A DNA stretch of 64,000 nucleotides, taken from assembly GCA_965230755.1 (NCBI GenBank), contig CBDDLT010000005.1, positions 62,001-126,000 on the forward strand. Direction: 5' to 3'. How positions within the stretch are numbered: position 1 is the first letter of the stretch; each line of letters begins with the position of its first letter. This DNA is from DATFJT01 sp965230755 (GTDB lineage Bacteria > Bacteroidota > Bacteroidia > Chitinophagales > Saprospiraceae). The notes beneath the pieces were generated by a model that searched no databases, was not told the DNA's origin, and saw nothing but the letters and a program-made list of their open reading frames with translations. The translations under genes and the position numbers were made by a program. Below, in pieces: positions 43,081-52,256 of the stretch.

Positions 43081-44191
43081 GCGGTTTAGATTGATCTATT
43101 AATTGAATAAAATCTTTAAAAAGATAATTGGAATCACTTGGTCCGGGATTTGCTTCCGGGTGATACTGAACGGAAAATGCATTTTTATTGGTCAGTCTAA
43201 TTCCCTCAACTGTATCATCATTAAGATTGATATGAGTGACTTCTACGTCCTTACTTTTCCTAACCATATCTCCGTCAACACCGAAGCCATGATTTTGGGT
43301 TGTTATTTCACACTTACCAGTCCTCAAATTCTTTACCGGATGATTTATTCCTCTGTGTCCATTGTGCATTTTGTATGTAGAAATACCTATAGCACTAGCC
43401 AATAATTGATGTCCTAAACAAATCCCGAAAAGAGGTTTATTGATCGTTAGTACTTTCTTGATAAGGTCAATAGCGTAGGGCATTGCAGCTGGATCACCAG
43501 GTCCATTAGAGATAAAATACGCATCCGGATTCCATCTTTCCACAACTTCGAAGGAAGTCTGAGAAGGGAATACCTTAAGATAGCAGTTTTGCTGCATCAA
43601 ATTGCTTAAGATACTCTTCTTCACGCCATGATCAATAACTGCTACGTGATACCAAGATTCTTCATTTCCCAGAAAGTATGGTTCTTCGGTGGACACCTTC
43701 GTAGCCAATTCCATCCCATTCATACTGGGATAATTCTTGAGCATTTCTTTAGCTTTCTCAATATTGGTGCCGTCATTACAAATAATGGCATTCATGGCCC
43801 CCTTTTCTCTTACATATCGCACCAAGGCTCTGGTATCAACATCTCTAATGCCTACGAGCTTATGCTTTTCCATGTAGTCCTCAAGGCCGGTCTGAGACAG
43901 TTCCCGAGAATATCCTTTCGAAAAATTGCGAACGATTAAACCATTTATTTTAGGACCTTCTGATTCACTTTCAATCGGATTGATACCATAATTCCCAATA
44001 TGAACACTTGTCATTACCAACAACTGGCCATAGTAAGAAGGGTCAGTAAAAACCTCTTGATACCCTGTCATACTAGTAGTAAAACAAAGTTCACCCAGCG
44101 TATTTCCCTGAGCTCCACATTTTTTTCCTTCGAAGATTTTTCCGTCGGCCAAAAGAATAAAGGCCTCTGCTTGATCTGTATTCCTAACCAT
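43073..44191 (-). CDS. carA: Carbamoyl-phosphate synthase small subunit
   Basis: The 372-residue glutaminase subunit has the class I amidotransferase triad Cys258 (GICLGHQ), His344 and Glu346 (QYHPEANPG), after the N-terminal CarA domain (GELCFTTSMTGYQEVFTDPSYYGQ). It supplies ammonia to CarB for arginine and pyrimidine synthesis. carB is not in the window next to it. The gene follows the rplQ terminator and precedes eno with an 8-bp overlap. Confidence 0.97.
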   Translation of the reverse strand: MVRNTDQAEAFILLADGKIFEGKKCGAQGNTLGELCFTTSMTGYQEVFTDPSYYGQLLVMTSVHIGNYGINPIESESEGPKINGLIVRNFSKGYSRELSQTGLEDYMEKHKLVGIRDVDTRALVRYVREKGAMNAIICNDGTNIEKAKEMLKNYPSMNGMELATKVSTEEPYFLGNEESWYHVAVIDHGVKKSILSNLMQQNCYLKVFPSQTSFEVVERWNPDAYFISNGPGDPAAMPYAIDLIKKVLTINKPLFGICLGHQLLASAIGISTYKMHNGHRGINHPVKNLRTGKCEITTQNHGFGVDGDMVRKSKDVEVTHINLNDDTVEGIRLTNKNAFSVQYHPEANPGPSDSNYLFKDFIQLIDQSKPHE

Positions 44192-44243
44192 TGAATTAGC
44201 TATATAATATTTCCCACAAAGATGATAAAAAAGTACAATTCAC

Positions 44244-44278
44244 AAAAAAAGGGAATTGACTAATCAATTCCCTTTTTT
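44244..44278. terminator. Terminator of the ribosomal protein array after rplQ
   Basis: Stem AAAAAAGGGAATTGA / TCAATTCCCTTTTTT (44245-44259 with 44264-44278), loop CTAA. The T-run on the minus strand follows the stem 27 nt after the rplQ stop codon. The hairpin is symmetrical, but only leftward genes approach it. Confidence 0.92.
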
Positions 44279-44303
44279 CCATATCTATATTTGAGGTAAA
44301 AAA

Positions 44304-45017
44304 TCATTCAGATTCTGAAGTTCTTCCACCATCTAATTCATCCTGCCAAGTCTTCAATTCATCCCACTTTCCGTCTGCAGCTAATTTAGCTTGCTCTGGC
44401 CAAGTCGTAGGATCCATTGCAGCAAAAGTTCCTCCTGCCTCATCCAACATGGCTTTAATATCCGCAGCACCGGTATCCGCAAGTTGCGCAAAAGTAGTTA
44501 TCCCACCTTGATTCAAAATTTCAGCAACTTTAGGTCCAATACCCTCAATCTTTTTAAGATCAGAAGTTGTAGAAACCGGAGCTTGTTCTTTAGCAGCTCC
44601 TCCAGATCTTCTCGATCTTCTGGTCTTTCTACTGCTACCTCCTTTGATATCGTAGGTCTTGTTAAAGTCTACGAATTCAATCATACCCATTTCTGCTCCA
44701 TCGCTCTGACGGAATCCAGTTTTGATAATTCTTAGATAACCTCCAGGGCGTTGACCGATTTCAGCAGCGATAGGACCAAATAATTCCTTAATCGCTTCTT
44801 TGCTTTGCAAATAACTGAAAACAACCCTTCTACTATGAGTAGTATTCTTTTTTGATTTAGTAATAAGAGGCTCTAAATACACTCTTAAAGCTTTTGCTTT
44901 AGCAAGTGTAGTATTAATTCTTTTATGCTCTATCAATGCATTAGACAGATTCATCAAAAGAGCTCTCCTATGCCCTTTCTTCCTACCTAAATGGTTAAAA
45001 CTTTTTCCATGTCTCAT
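44304..45017 (-). CDS. rplQ: 50S ribosomal protein L17 with C-terminal helix-hairpin-helix extension
   Basis: Residues 1-120 are a normal bacterial L17 (MRHGKSFNHLGRKKGHRRAL ...). A basic linker (about 124-145, RKTRRSRR) follows and then about 85 extra residues: a helix-hairpin-helix unit LKKIEGIGPKVAEILNQGGITTFAQLA (154-180), a second helical part and an acidic end. Typical L17 has 115-170 residues, here 237. The tail resembles the 'IEGIGPK' domains added to some Bacteroidota proteins and could bind nucleic acid. It is the last gene of the alpha cluster, 54 bp after rpoA. Confidence 0.93.
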   Translation of the reverse strand: MRHGKSFNHLGRKKGHRRALLMNLSNALIEHKRINTTLAKAKALRVYLEPLITKSKKNTTHSRRVVFSYLQSKEAIKELFGPIAAEIGQRPGGYLRIIKTGFRQSDGAEMGMIEFVDFNKTYDIKGGSSRKTRRSRRSGGAAKEQAPVSTTSDLKKIEGIGPKVAEILNQGGITTFAQLADTGAADIKAMLDEAGGTFAAMDPTTWPEQAKLAADGKWDELKTWQDELDGGRTSESE

Positions 45018-45071
45018 AGTACAAGATTATCTTCGCAGCACTCAAGGGTTACTGCAGTATTTATTAATTAT

Positions 45072-46070
45072 TTATTCTTCGTCTAATTTATACTTCGAAA
45101 GATCCATTCCGAAGGTCAAATTCTTCTCTTCCAACAACTCCTCGATCTCAACCAATGATTTCTTTCCGAAATTTCTAAACTTCAACAGCTCATGAGTTTC
45201 ATACTTAACCAGTTCGCCAAGGCTATTAATTTTAGCTGCTTTCAGACAGTTGTATGCTCTAACAGATAAATCCAAATCTTCTAATGGAGTCTTCAAGAGT
45301 TTTCTCATGTGTAGAATATGCTCATCTACAACATTTTCTTCTTTAGACGCCGCATCTTCGAATGTGATATTCTCATCTGTGATCAACATCAAATGTTGGA
45401 TTAAGATTCTAGAAGCTTCCTTAATCGCTTCCTCAGGATGGATGGTACCATCTGTCTTGATCTCAATATCAACCTTCTCGTAGTCCGTTCTTTGTCCTAC
45501 ACGAGTATTAGAAACTTTGTATGCAACGTTTCTAATTGGAGTATAAATAGCATCAACCGGAATTAATCCAATTGGTGCATCTTTAGTCACTTTATCGTTA
45601 GCTGGAACATATCCCATTCCTTTAGAGATGGTCAACTCGATTTCCAGAGTAACTGAAGGGTCCATTTCGCAAATCAACAGATTAGGATTTGTAATCTGAA
45701 ATACATTGGTGAATTGCTCGATATCTCCTGCTCTAAATTCTTCTTTACCTGAAATAGTAAAATAGATTTTCTCAGAATCTGAGGTAGAATCACTAAGAAG
45801 ATTCTTAAATCTAACCTGTTTGAAGTTCAAGATGATCTCAACTACGTCTTGAACCACGCCTTTGATCGTACTGAATTCATGTTCTACTCCTGCAATTCTA
45901 ATAGCAGAAATAGCATATCCTTCTAGAGAAGAAAGTAAAACTCTTCTCAAACTATTTCCAATGGTCTGTCCGAATCCAGGTTCTAAGGGTTTAAACTCGA
46001 AAAAGCCGTGAAAATCATCAGCTTTATTCAACAATATTTTATCAGGTTTTTGAAAATTCAATATACTCAT
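45072..46070 (-). CDS. rpoA: DNA-directed RNA polymerase subunit alpha
   Basis: The 332-residue subunit has the assembly domain with GFGQTIGNSLRRVLLSSLEGYAI and the C-terminal domain from about 255 (LDLSVRAYNCLKAAKINSLGEL ... GKKSLVEIEELLEEKNLTFGM) that contacts UP-elements and activators. Two alphas scaffold beta and beta'. It lies 46 bp after rpsD in the alpha cluster. Confidence 0.98.
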   Translation of the reverse strand: MSILNFQKPDKILLNKADDFHGFFEFKPLEPGFGQTIGNSLRRVLLSSLEGYAISAIRIAGVEHEFSTIKGVVQDVVEIILNFKQVRFKNLLSDSTSDSEKIYFTISGKEEFRAGDIEQFTNVFQITNPNLLICEMDPSVTLEIELTISKGMGYVPANDKVTKDAPIGLIPVDAIYTPIRNVAYKVSNTRVGQRTDYEKVDIEIKTDGTIHPEEAIKEASRILIQHLMLITDENITFEDAASKEENVVDEHILHMRKLLKTPLEDLDLSVRAYNCLKAAKINSLGELVKYETHELLKFRNFGKKSLVEIEELLEEKNLTFGMDLSKYKLDEE

Positions 46071-46116
46071 TGAAAAATTTTAGAAGCTTTATTAAATATT
46101 GTTTCTTATGATCAGC

Positions 46117-46725
46117 TTACTTAGAGTAAAGCTCGACGATCAACTGCTCGTTGATATTCTCTGGTATCAATTCCCTTTCAGGATACTGAAGGAAAATTCC
46201 TTCCATTTTATCAGGATTCCACTCCAACCATGGATATTTTCTTACTTCTGCTTTACTACCTACAGCGTTCTGAATCATTTCTAATGATCTAGATTTACCT
46301 TTAATGGTAATAACATCATTCTCTTTCAAGCTATAAGAAGGGATATTCGTAAGAACACCGTTTACAACTACATGGCGATGAGAAACCAACTGTCTGGCTT
46401 GTCTTCTTGTTCTTGCCAAACCAAGTCTAAAAACAACGTTATCCAATCTCGCTTCCAATAGTTGAAGCAAAACCTCACCGGTAACTCCTTTACTACTTGA
46501 TGCTCTATCGAAAAGGTTTCTAAACTGACGTTCTAAAACTCCGTAAGTATACTTAGCTTTTTGCTTCTCCATCAACTGGACTGCATAATCCGTCTTCTGA
46601 CGTCTTCTGCTATTACCATGTTGCCCAGGAGGATTTTTTCTCCTTTCAAAGTATTTATCGTAACCATAAATTGCCTCACCAAAAGCTCTGGCCTTTTTAG
46701 TTTTCGGCCCAGTATATCTTGCCAT
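46117..46725 (-). CDS. rpsD: 30S ribosomal protein S4
   Basis: The 202-residue primary 16S rRNA binder has the S4 domain LEARLDNVVFRLGLARTRRQARQLVSHRHVVVNG. It lacks the N-terminal zinc cysteines found in some S4 paralogues. In E. coli S4 represses the alpha operon; whether that applies here cannot be seen. It follows rpsK by 27 bp. Confidence 0.98.
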   Translation of the reverse strand: MARYTGPKTKKARAFGEAIYGYDKYFERRKNPPGQHGNSRRRQKTDYAVQLMEKQKAKYTYGVLERQFRNLFDRASSSKGVTGEVLLQLLEARLDNVVFRLGLARTRRQARQLVSHRHVVVNGVLTNIPSYSLKENDVITIKGKSRSLEMIQNAVGSKAEVRKYPWLEWNPDKMEGIFLQYPERELIPENINEQLIVELYSK

Positions 46726-46752
46726 TCTTGCTTGATTTAATATATGTAATAT

Positions 46753-47130
46753 TTAAACTCGTCTCTTCTTAGGTGGACGACAACCGTTATGTGGTAATGG
46801 AGTAATGTCTCGAATTTTCGAAACTCTAATACCAACCCCATCAATGGCTCTGATTGCCGCTTCACGTCCAGTTCCAGGTCCCTTTACATACACTTCGCAT
46901 GTTTTCAACCCAGCCTCATGAGCAACTTGAGCAGCATCATTAGCTGCAACCTGAGCCGCATAAGGGGTGTTTTTCTTACTACCTCTGAAGCCAGCTTTTC
47001 CTGCACTTGCCCAAGAAATAACCTGCCCTTTCTTATTGGTCATGGTTACAATCACATTATTAAACGTAGCCTGAATGTATGCAAAGCCCTCCGGTTCAAC
47101 AACAATTTTTCTTTTCTTAGATTTTGCCAT
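46753..47130 (-). CDS. rpsK: 30S ribosomal protein S11
   Basis: The 125-residue platform protein has IQATFNNVIVTMTNKKGQVISWASAGKAGFRGSKKNTPYAAQ and ends THNGCRPPKKRRV-like (PLPHNGCRPPKKRRV). It helps form the mRNA exit channel near the anti-Shine-Dalgarno sequence. It starts 10 bp after rpsM. Confidence 0.98.
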   Translation of the reverse strand: MAKSKKRKIVVEPEGFAYIQATFNNVIVTMTNKKGQVISWASAGKAGFRGSKKNTPYAAQVAANDAAQVAHEAGLKTCEVYVKGPGTGREAAIRAIDGVGIRVSKIRDITPLPHNGCRPPKKRRV

Positions 47131-47140
47131 GTTCCTTTAT

Positions 47141-47518
47141 TTACTTCGTAGCTATCTTTTTGTTCGCTACAGTTTTCTTTTTACCTTTTCTTGTTCTAGC
47201 GTTAGTCTTAGTTCTCTGACCTCTCACGGGAAGACCTCTTCTATGTCGTAGTCCTCTGTAACAGGCAATATCCATCAGTCTTTTAATACTTAACTGTCTT
47301 TCGGATCTCAACGCCCCTTCCACAGTGTATTCATTCTGGATAATAGCAGATATCTCCTTGACATTGTCATCAGTCCAATCCACTACTTTTACATTCTCAT
47401 CAATACCTGCTTTGGCGAGTATTTCTTTCGAAGATGTACTACCTATCCCATATATGTAGGTGAGGCTAATTACCCCACGCTTATTTCTTGGCAAGTCAAT
47501 ACCAGCAATTCTAGCCAT
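47141..47518 (-). CDS. rpsM: 30S ribosomal protein S13
   Basis: The 125-residue protein has MARIAGIDLPRNKRGVISLTYIYGIG with a helix-two-turn-helix core and the basic end RRGLPVRGQRTKTNARTRKG. It bridges to the large subunit (B1). It starts 14 bp after rpmJ and opens the alpha cluster. Confidence 0.98.
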   Translation of the reverse strand: MARIAGIDLPRNKRGVISLTYIYGIGSTSSKEILAKAGIDENVKVVDWTDDNVKEISAIIQNEYTVEGALRSERQLSIKRLMDIACYRGLRHRRGLPVRGQRTKTNARTRKGKKKTVANKKIATK

Positions 47519-47532
47519 ATCTCCTAGTTATT

Positions 47533-47649
47533 TTATCCTTGTCTTTGTTTAAATCGCGGATTCTTCTTGTTGATAACGTAGATCCGTCCTTTTCTTCTTA
47601 CGATTTTACAATCTGAAGATCTCTTTTTAATTGAAGCTCTTACCTTCAT
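47533..47649 (-). CDS. rpmJ: 50S ribosomal protein L36, zinc-free form
   Basis: A short ORF of 38 residues between infA (7 bp) and rpsM (14 bp) reads MKVRASIKKRSSDCKIVRR and ends RFKQRQG. Of the four zinc ligands of the classical form (three Cys and one His) only Cys14 remains, so this is the zinc-independent C-minus type. The position in the spc/alpha junction confirms identity. Confidence 0.96.
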   Translation of the reverse strand: MKVRASIKKRSSDCKIVRRKGRIYVINKKNPRFKQRQG

Positions 47650-47656
47650 CAGTACT

Positions 47657-47875
47657 TTATTTATATCTGTAGGTTATTCTACCTCTTGACAAATCATATG
47701 GTGACATTTCCACCATAACTTTATCTCCAGGTAAAATTCTAATATAATTCATTCTCATCTTTCCGGAAATTGTAGCAACCACCTTATGGTCATTCTCCAA
47801 CACCACTCTGAACATCGCATTGGACAAGGCTTCTTCTATAATTCCATCTTGTTTTATAACCTCCTGTTTCGCCAT
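47657..47875 (-). CDS. infA: Translation initiation factor IF-1
   Basis: The 72-residue OB-fold protein has IEEALSNAMFRVVLENDHKVVATISGKMRMNYIRILPGDKVMVEMSPYDLSRGRI. It occupies the A site during initiation. It lies between map (26 bp) and rpmJ (7 bp), the standard Bacteroidota order. Confidence 0.98.
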   Translation of the reverse strand: MAKQEVIKQDGIIEEALSNAMFRVVLENDHKVVATISGKMRMNYIRILPGDKVMVEMSPYDLSRGRITYRYK

Positions 47876-47901
47876 AAATTTCTGAAATAGGGTGCAAATA
47901 T

Positions 47902-48717
47902 CTAAATATTATGCGACATATGCTTAATATTCGCGTTCTTTTTTAATTTTTCTTTAATGATTTTATGATCAGACAAAATTACCGGTCCTTCCTTTGTCAC
48001 GGCAATTGTATGTTCATAATGTGCCGAATAGGATCTGTCCTTTGTAATAATCGTCCAACCATCTTCATCTTCTACAACCCTTCGCGTTCCACGATTGATC
48101 ATCGGCTCAATTGCAATCACCAATCCCTCCTTTATTTTTAATCCTCTATTCTTGGATCCGTAGTTAGGAACTTGAGGAGCTTCATGTAGGTTTCGTCCTA
48201 TTCCATGTCCAACCAACTCTCTTACTACACCATAACCATGAAGGATTTGTGTATAGTGTTGAATAGCCGCCCCTATTGCTCCGATTCTATTTCCAATACG
48301 CGCTTCTTCTATTCCAATGTATAAGCTCTCTTCTGTAACCTTGCAAAGCTTGACATTTTCTTCCTCTGCCTCCGGCATGATATAAGTATATGCCGAATCC
48401 CCGTAATAATCGTTGAGTTTAACCCCACAATCAATTGAGATAATATCTTGATCACTAATTTCCTTATCGTTGGGAATTCCATGAACTACCTGTTCATTGA
48501 TCGAGATGCACAGTGAAGCTGGAAATCCGTTAAAACCTTTAAATGCCGGTGTTGCACCATGGTCACGAATAAATTCTTCAGCTATTTGATCAAGATAATT
48601 ACCTGAAAGTCCTGGTCTGATTATTCCAGCAATGAGTTCATGAGTACGTGAGACCAACAGGTTACTTTCACGGATTAGCTCAATTTCCTCTATTGTTTTA
48701 TACTGGATTGAAGACAT
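47902..48717 (-). CDS. map: Methionine aminopeptidase type I
   Basis: The 271-residue pita-bread enzyme has the metal ligands in ISIDCGVKLNDYYGDSAYT (two Asp), GHGIGRNLHEAPQVPNYG (His) and AIEPMINRG / YEHTIAV (Glu). It removes the initiator Met from nascent chains. It lies between secY (17 bp) and infA and is cotranscribed with them. It has no N-terminal zinc finger, as expected for the bacterial type. Confidence 0.97.
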   Translation of the reverse strand: MSSIQYKTIEEIELIRESNLLVSRTHELIAGIIRPGLSGNYLDQIAEEFIRDHGATPAFKGFNGFPASLCISINEQVVHGIPNDKEISDQDIISIDCGVKLNDYYGDSAYTYIMPEAEEENVKLCKVTEESLYIGIEEARIGNRIGAIGAAIQHYTQILHGYGVVRELVGHGIGRNLHEAPQVPNYGSKNRGLKIKEGLVIAIEPMINRGTRRVVEDEDGWTIITKDRSYSAHYEHTIAVTKEGPVILSDHKIIKEKLKKNANIKHMSHNI

Positions 48718-48734
48718 TTGCGATGCTTATCGGT

Positions 48735-50105
48735 CTAGAAATCAGCTCCGATACTTTGAACACCGCTCCTTCTACCTTTAACTTTACCCGATTTCACCAA
48801 TCCCTCGTACTTTCTCATCAACAAATAGCTCTCTATCTGTTGCAAAGTATCCAAAATAACTCCAACTAGGATTAGTAAAGAAGTACCACCAAAGAACATT
48901 GCGAAAGCCACGTTAATTCCGAACGCTGCAGCAATGGCCGGCAATATAGATATGAAGCCTAGAAAGATAGACCCAGGGAACGTGATTCTAGACGTAATAG
49001 AATCAATAAATTCAGCAGTACTTGCTCCTGGTTTAATTCCCGGGATAAAGGCATTCTGTCTTTTCAAATACTCCGCATACTGTTTAGGGTTAACTATTAA
49101 TGCAGTATAAACGTAGGTAAATAATACCACTAAAATAAAATACACTACATTATAAGGTACACTTGTAAAGTCGTTCAACGCTGCCAGTAATGAACTTCCT
49201 CCGCTTCCATCTCCACCACTGTTTACCCACTGATTGATGGTAGCTGGTAAGAACATCAATGCCTGTGCGAAAATGATAGGCATTACACCCGCAGCATTCA
49301 CCTTTAGAGGTATATAGTCTCTAACTCCGGCCATTGGCATACTATTACCCGATCTTCCCACTGCTCTCTTCGCAAATTGTATTGGTATTTTACGCACTCC
49401 CTGAATAATTAGGATAGTAGCCATGATCACCACAACTAAAGCCAATATTTCCACAACAAAAACAATCAATCCTCCTTGCTCAATTTGTAAGTTGAACTCA
49501 AATAAGAAGGCCTGAGGAAGTGCTGCAATAATCCCTATCATGATTAATAGAGAAACACCATTTCCGATACCACGATCTGTGATCTTCTCACCCAACCACA
49601 TCGCGAATATTGTACCAGTTGATAGGATAATAATATTCGAGAACCAGAAAAGGCCAGTAGATATTCCCGGAGCAATTGCACCTTGAGAACTAATCCATGT
49701 AAGATATCCTCCACCCTGTACTAAAGTAATAGGTACAGTTAACCATCTGGTAATTTGTGTAAGCTTTTTCCTGCCCGATTCACCTTCTTTTTGCTGTAAT
49801 TTCTGGAAGTATGGAACTGCGAATCCCAATAACTGGATGATGATCGAAGAAGTGATATATGGCATGATCCCCAAAGCGAAAATCGCCGCCTTATTAAAAG
49901 CACCTCCCGTGAAAACATTAATCAAACCCAATAAATCATTTGGATTACTTTGAGTGCTATTCGCCAGGGCATCGGGATTAACACCGGGTAGTACGATGTG
50001 GCTACCCAATCTGAAAATCATCAACAAACCCAAAGTGAAGAGAATTCTAGTTCTCAACTCATCGATTCCCCAAATATTCTTTAATGTATCCAGAAATTTT
50101 TTCAT
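48735..50105 (-). CDS. secY: Preprotein translocase subunit SecY
   Basis: The 456-residue protein has ten predicted membrane helices. The family signatures are FRLGSHIVLPGVNPDAL in the first helix and plug region, FALGIMPYITSSIIIQLLGFAVPYFQKLQ, and RKIPIQFAKRAVGRSGNSMPMAG. It forms the Sec channel used by every signal-peptide protein in this window, including T9SS cargo. It follows rplO by 18 bp. Confidence 0.98.
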   Translation of the reverse strand: MKKFLDTLKNIWGIDELRTRILFTLGLLMIFRLGSHIVLPGVNPDALANSTQSNPNDLLGLINVFTGGAFNKAAIFALGIMPYITSSIIIQLLGFAVPYFQKLQQKEGESGRKKLTQITRWLTVPITLVQGGGYLTWISSQGAIAPGISTGLFWFSNIIILSTGTIFAMWLGEKITDRGIGNGVSLLIMIGIIAALPQAFLFEFNLQIEQGGLIVFVVEILALVVVIMATILIIQGVRKIPIQFAKRAVGRSGNSMPMAGVRDYIPLKVNAAGVMPIIFAQALMFLPATINQWVNSGGDGSGGSSLLAALNDFTSVPYNVVYFILVVLFTYVYTALIVNPKQYAEYLKRQNAFIPGIKPGASTAEFIDSITSRITFPGSIFLGFISILPAIAAAFGINVAFAMFFGGTSLLILVGVILDTLQQIESYLLMRKYEGLVKSGKVKGRRSGVQSIGADF

Positions 50106-50123
50106 GAAAATTTTTCTCTCAGA

Positions 50124-50570
50124 TTAAACGATAGTAATTGTTCCTCCTGCTTTCTCTACAAGTTCTTTCGCCTTTTCACTACAAGCCGAAGCAGATATAC
50201 TCAAGGCTACGCTGATCTCTCCACTGCCCAAAATCTTCACTTGATCATTCTTTCCTATGAAAGAGTTAGCTCTAAGAAAATCCATATCAATAGTAGTAAC
50301 ACCATACTTTTCTGATATGTTCTGTAACCTGTCAAGATTAAACACCTCGTAGGTCTTTCTGTTTCTGCTAAAGAAACCTCGCTTTGGTACTCTTTTCTGA
50401 AGTGGCATCTGACCACCTTCAAAATTTCTTTTCTTACTATATCCAGATCTAGACTGGGCCCCTTTATGTCCTCTGGTAGAAGTTCCACCTCTATTACTTC
50501 CTTCTCCTCTACCTACTCTTTTACCCTTTTTTACGGAACCTTTACTCGGGCTTAATTCATGCAATTTCAT
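50124..50570 (-). CDS. rplO: 50S ribosomal protein L15
   Basis: The 148-residue protein starts MKLHELSPSKGSVKKGKRVGRGEGSNRGGTSTRGHKGAQ, the Gly/Arg/Lys-rich extended N-terminus of L15, with a globular C-terminal half. Late assembly protein of the large subunit. It lies 26 bp after rpmD. Confidence 0.98.
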   Translation of the reverse strand: MKLHELSPSKGSVKKGKRVGRGEGSNRGGTSTRGHKGAQSRSGYSKKRNFEGGQMPLQKRVPKRGFFSRNRKTYEVFNLDRLQNISEKYGVTTIDMDFLRANSFIGKNDQVKILGSGEISVALSISASACSEKAKELVEKAGGTITIV

Positions 50571-50596
50571 CTATATAGATCTTTGACTTTAATTAA

Positions 50597-50767
50597 TTAT
50601 GCGTTGAGCTCAACGAGATGTCTTACTTTCTCGATCATTCCTCTTATCTGAGGAGAATCTGCGTGTTCTACACTTTGGTTAATGCCTTTAAGGCCGAGCG
50701 CTTTAAGCGTATCTTTTTGGCGCTTTGTTCTACCTATAGAACTTTTTACTTGTCTTATCTTTATCAT
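50597..50767 (-). CDS. rpmD: 50S ribosomal protein L30
   Basis: A 56-residue ORF fills the gap between rpsE (25 bp) and rplO (26 bp). It begins MIKIRQVKSSIGRTKRQK and continues with LKALGLKGINQSVEHADS and IRGMIEKVRHLVELNA, the complete bacterial L30 pattern. It is the normal spc-operon position. Confidence 0.96.
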   Translation of the reverse strand: MIKIRQVKSSIGRTKRQKDTLKALGLKGINQSVEHADSPQIRGMIEKVRHLVELNA

Positions 50768-50792
50768 AACGGCTCGCTTTAGTAATAATCAA

Positions 50793-51311
50793 TTAACCTT
50801 GGTACAATTTTTCCAAAGAGATTCCTCTGGTCTTTGCTATTTCATGTGGAGATCTCAACTTCTTCAAAGCATCAAATGTAGCTTTAACCACGTTGTGAGG
50901 ATTAGCTGATCCTTGAGACTTCGCCAATACATTTTGAATTCCAACCATTTCCAAAACAGCTCTCATAGAACCACCGGCAATTACACCCGTACCATCGGAA
51001 GCTGGCTTAATCAAAACTTTACCTGAACCGTACTTTCCTTTCTGTTCATGTGGAATAGTACCGTTAATAATAGGAACTTTGATCAAGTTCTTTTTGGCAT
51101 CATCTGTAGCTTTGGCAATACATGCTGAAACATCCTTAGCCTTACCCAAACCATGTCCCACTGTGCCGTTACCGTCACCAACTACCACAACAGCTGCAAA
51201 ACTAAAGGTTCTACCACCTTTTGTCACTTTTGCAACCCTGTTTAAGGTTACCAATTTATCTTTTAGCTCAGTTTCTGAAGCTTTAATTCTTTTTTGATTT
51301 CTACTTGCCAT
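50793..51311 (-). CDS. rpsE: 30S ribosomal protein S5
   Basis: The 172-residue decoding-accuracy protein has ELKDKLVTLNRVAKVTKGGRTFSFAAVVVVGDGNGTVGHGLGKAKDV, the S5 double-stranded-RNA-binding-like domain, and PHEIAKTRGISLEKLYQG at the end. Mutations here affect fidelity and spectinomycin response in other bacteria. It starts 12 bp after rplR. Confidence 0.98.
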   Translation of the reverse strand: MASRNQKRIKASETELKDKLVTLNRVAKVTKGGRTFSFAAVVVVGDGNGTVGHGLGKAKDVSACIAKATDDAKKNLIKVPIINGTIPHEQKGKYGSGKVLIKPASDGTGVIAGGSMRAVLEMVGIQNVLAKSQGSANPHNVVKATFDALKKLRSPHEIAKTRGISLEKLYQG

Positions 51312-51323
51312 TCTCCAAATGAT

Positions 51324-51671
51324 TTAAAATATAAGTCCTCCCTCTCTTGCACCATCAGCTAAAGCTTTAACTCTTCCGTGGTATAAATAACCGTTTCTAT
51401 CAAAAATAACAGTTTCAATACCTTGAGCTTTAGCTTTCTCCGCTAATTTCTTGCCAACTTCTTTAGCCACATCAGATTTAGTACCACTTCCAGAAAAATC
51501 TTTCTCTTTAGAGGAAGCGCTGCACACAGTAACTCCTTCCACATCATTGATAATCTGAGCGTAAATAGCTTTATTACTTCGGAATACAGATAATCGAGGT
51601 CGAGCAAGATTTCCCGAAATCTTATTTCTGATTCTATTCTTAATTTTTCGTCTACTTGTCAATTTACTCAT
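51324..51671 (-). CDS. rplR: 50S ribosomal protein L18
   Basis: The 115-residue 5S rRNA binder has RIRNKISGNLARPRLSVFRSNKAIYAQIIND and ends FDRNGYLYHGRVKALADGAREGGLIF. It acts with L5 to place the 5S rRNA. It starts 8 bp after rplF. Confidence 0.98.
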   Translation of the reverse strand: MSKLTSRRKIKNRIRNKISGNLARPRLSVFRSNKAIYAQIINDVEGVTVCSASSKEKDFSGSGTKSDVAKEVGKKLAEKAKAQGIETVIFDRNGYLYHGRVKALADGAREGGLIF

Positions 51672-51679
51672 AATCTTAT

Positions 51680-52234
51680 CTATTTAGCTGCAGTTTTACC
51701 CTCTTTTCTTCTAACGTATTCACCTTTGAAGCGAACTCCTTTTCCTTTGTAAGGCTCAGTTTTTCTGAAGGATTTGATCTTAGCTGCAATCTGTCCTAAC
51801 AATTCTTTATTAGAACTTTCTAGAATAATAGTTGGCGATTGTCCTTTTTCAGAAGTGGTTGTCACCTTGATCTCTTCAGGTATGTAAAACATGACTGGAT
51901 GAGAATATCCAAGACTCAGATTCAACAATTGACCTGAATTACTCGCTCTATATCCAATACCATGTAACTCTAAAACAAGTTGGAAACCGTTGGTTACTCC
52001 TTCGACCATGTTGTTGATCAATGATCTATACAAACCATGCATAGATCTATGTCTCTTTTGTTCAGTTGGTCGAACTACGTTCAGCACACCATCTTCAAGC
52101 TTTACAGACATGTCAGGGTGAATAGCTTGACTCAATTCACCTTTTGGCCCTTTTACATGAACGACATTCGCGTCATCCACTTTTATTTCTACGCCACTTG
52201 GAACACTAATCGGTTCTTTTCCTATTCTAGACAT
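51680..52234 (-). CDS. rplF: 50S ribosomal protein L6
   Basis: The 184-residue two-domain protein has MSRIGKEPISVPSGVEI, VKGPKGEL and the C-terminal signature PYKGKGVRFKGEYVRRKEGKTAAK. It lies near the factor-binding centre. It starts 22 bp after rpsH. Confidence 0.98.
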   Translation of the reverse strand: MSRIGKEPISVPSGVEIKVDDANVVHVKGPKGELSQAIHPDMSVKLEDGVLNVVRPTEQKRHRSMHGLYRSLINNMVEGVTNGFQLVLELHGIGYRASNSGQLLNLSLGYSHPVMFYIPEEIKVTTTSEKGQSPTIILESSNKELLGQIAAKIKSFRKTEPYKGKGVRFKGEYVRRKEGKTAAK

Positions 52235-52256
52235 TTTTAAATCTTTTTTCTACAGT

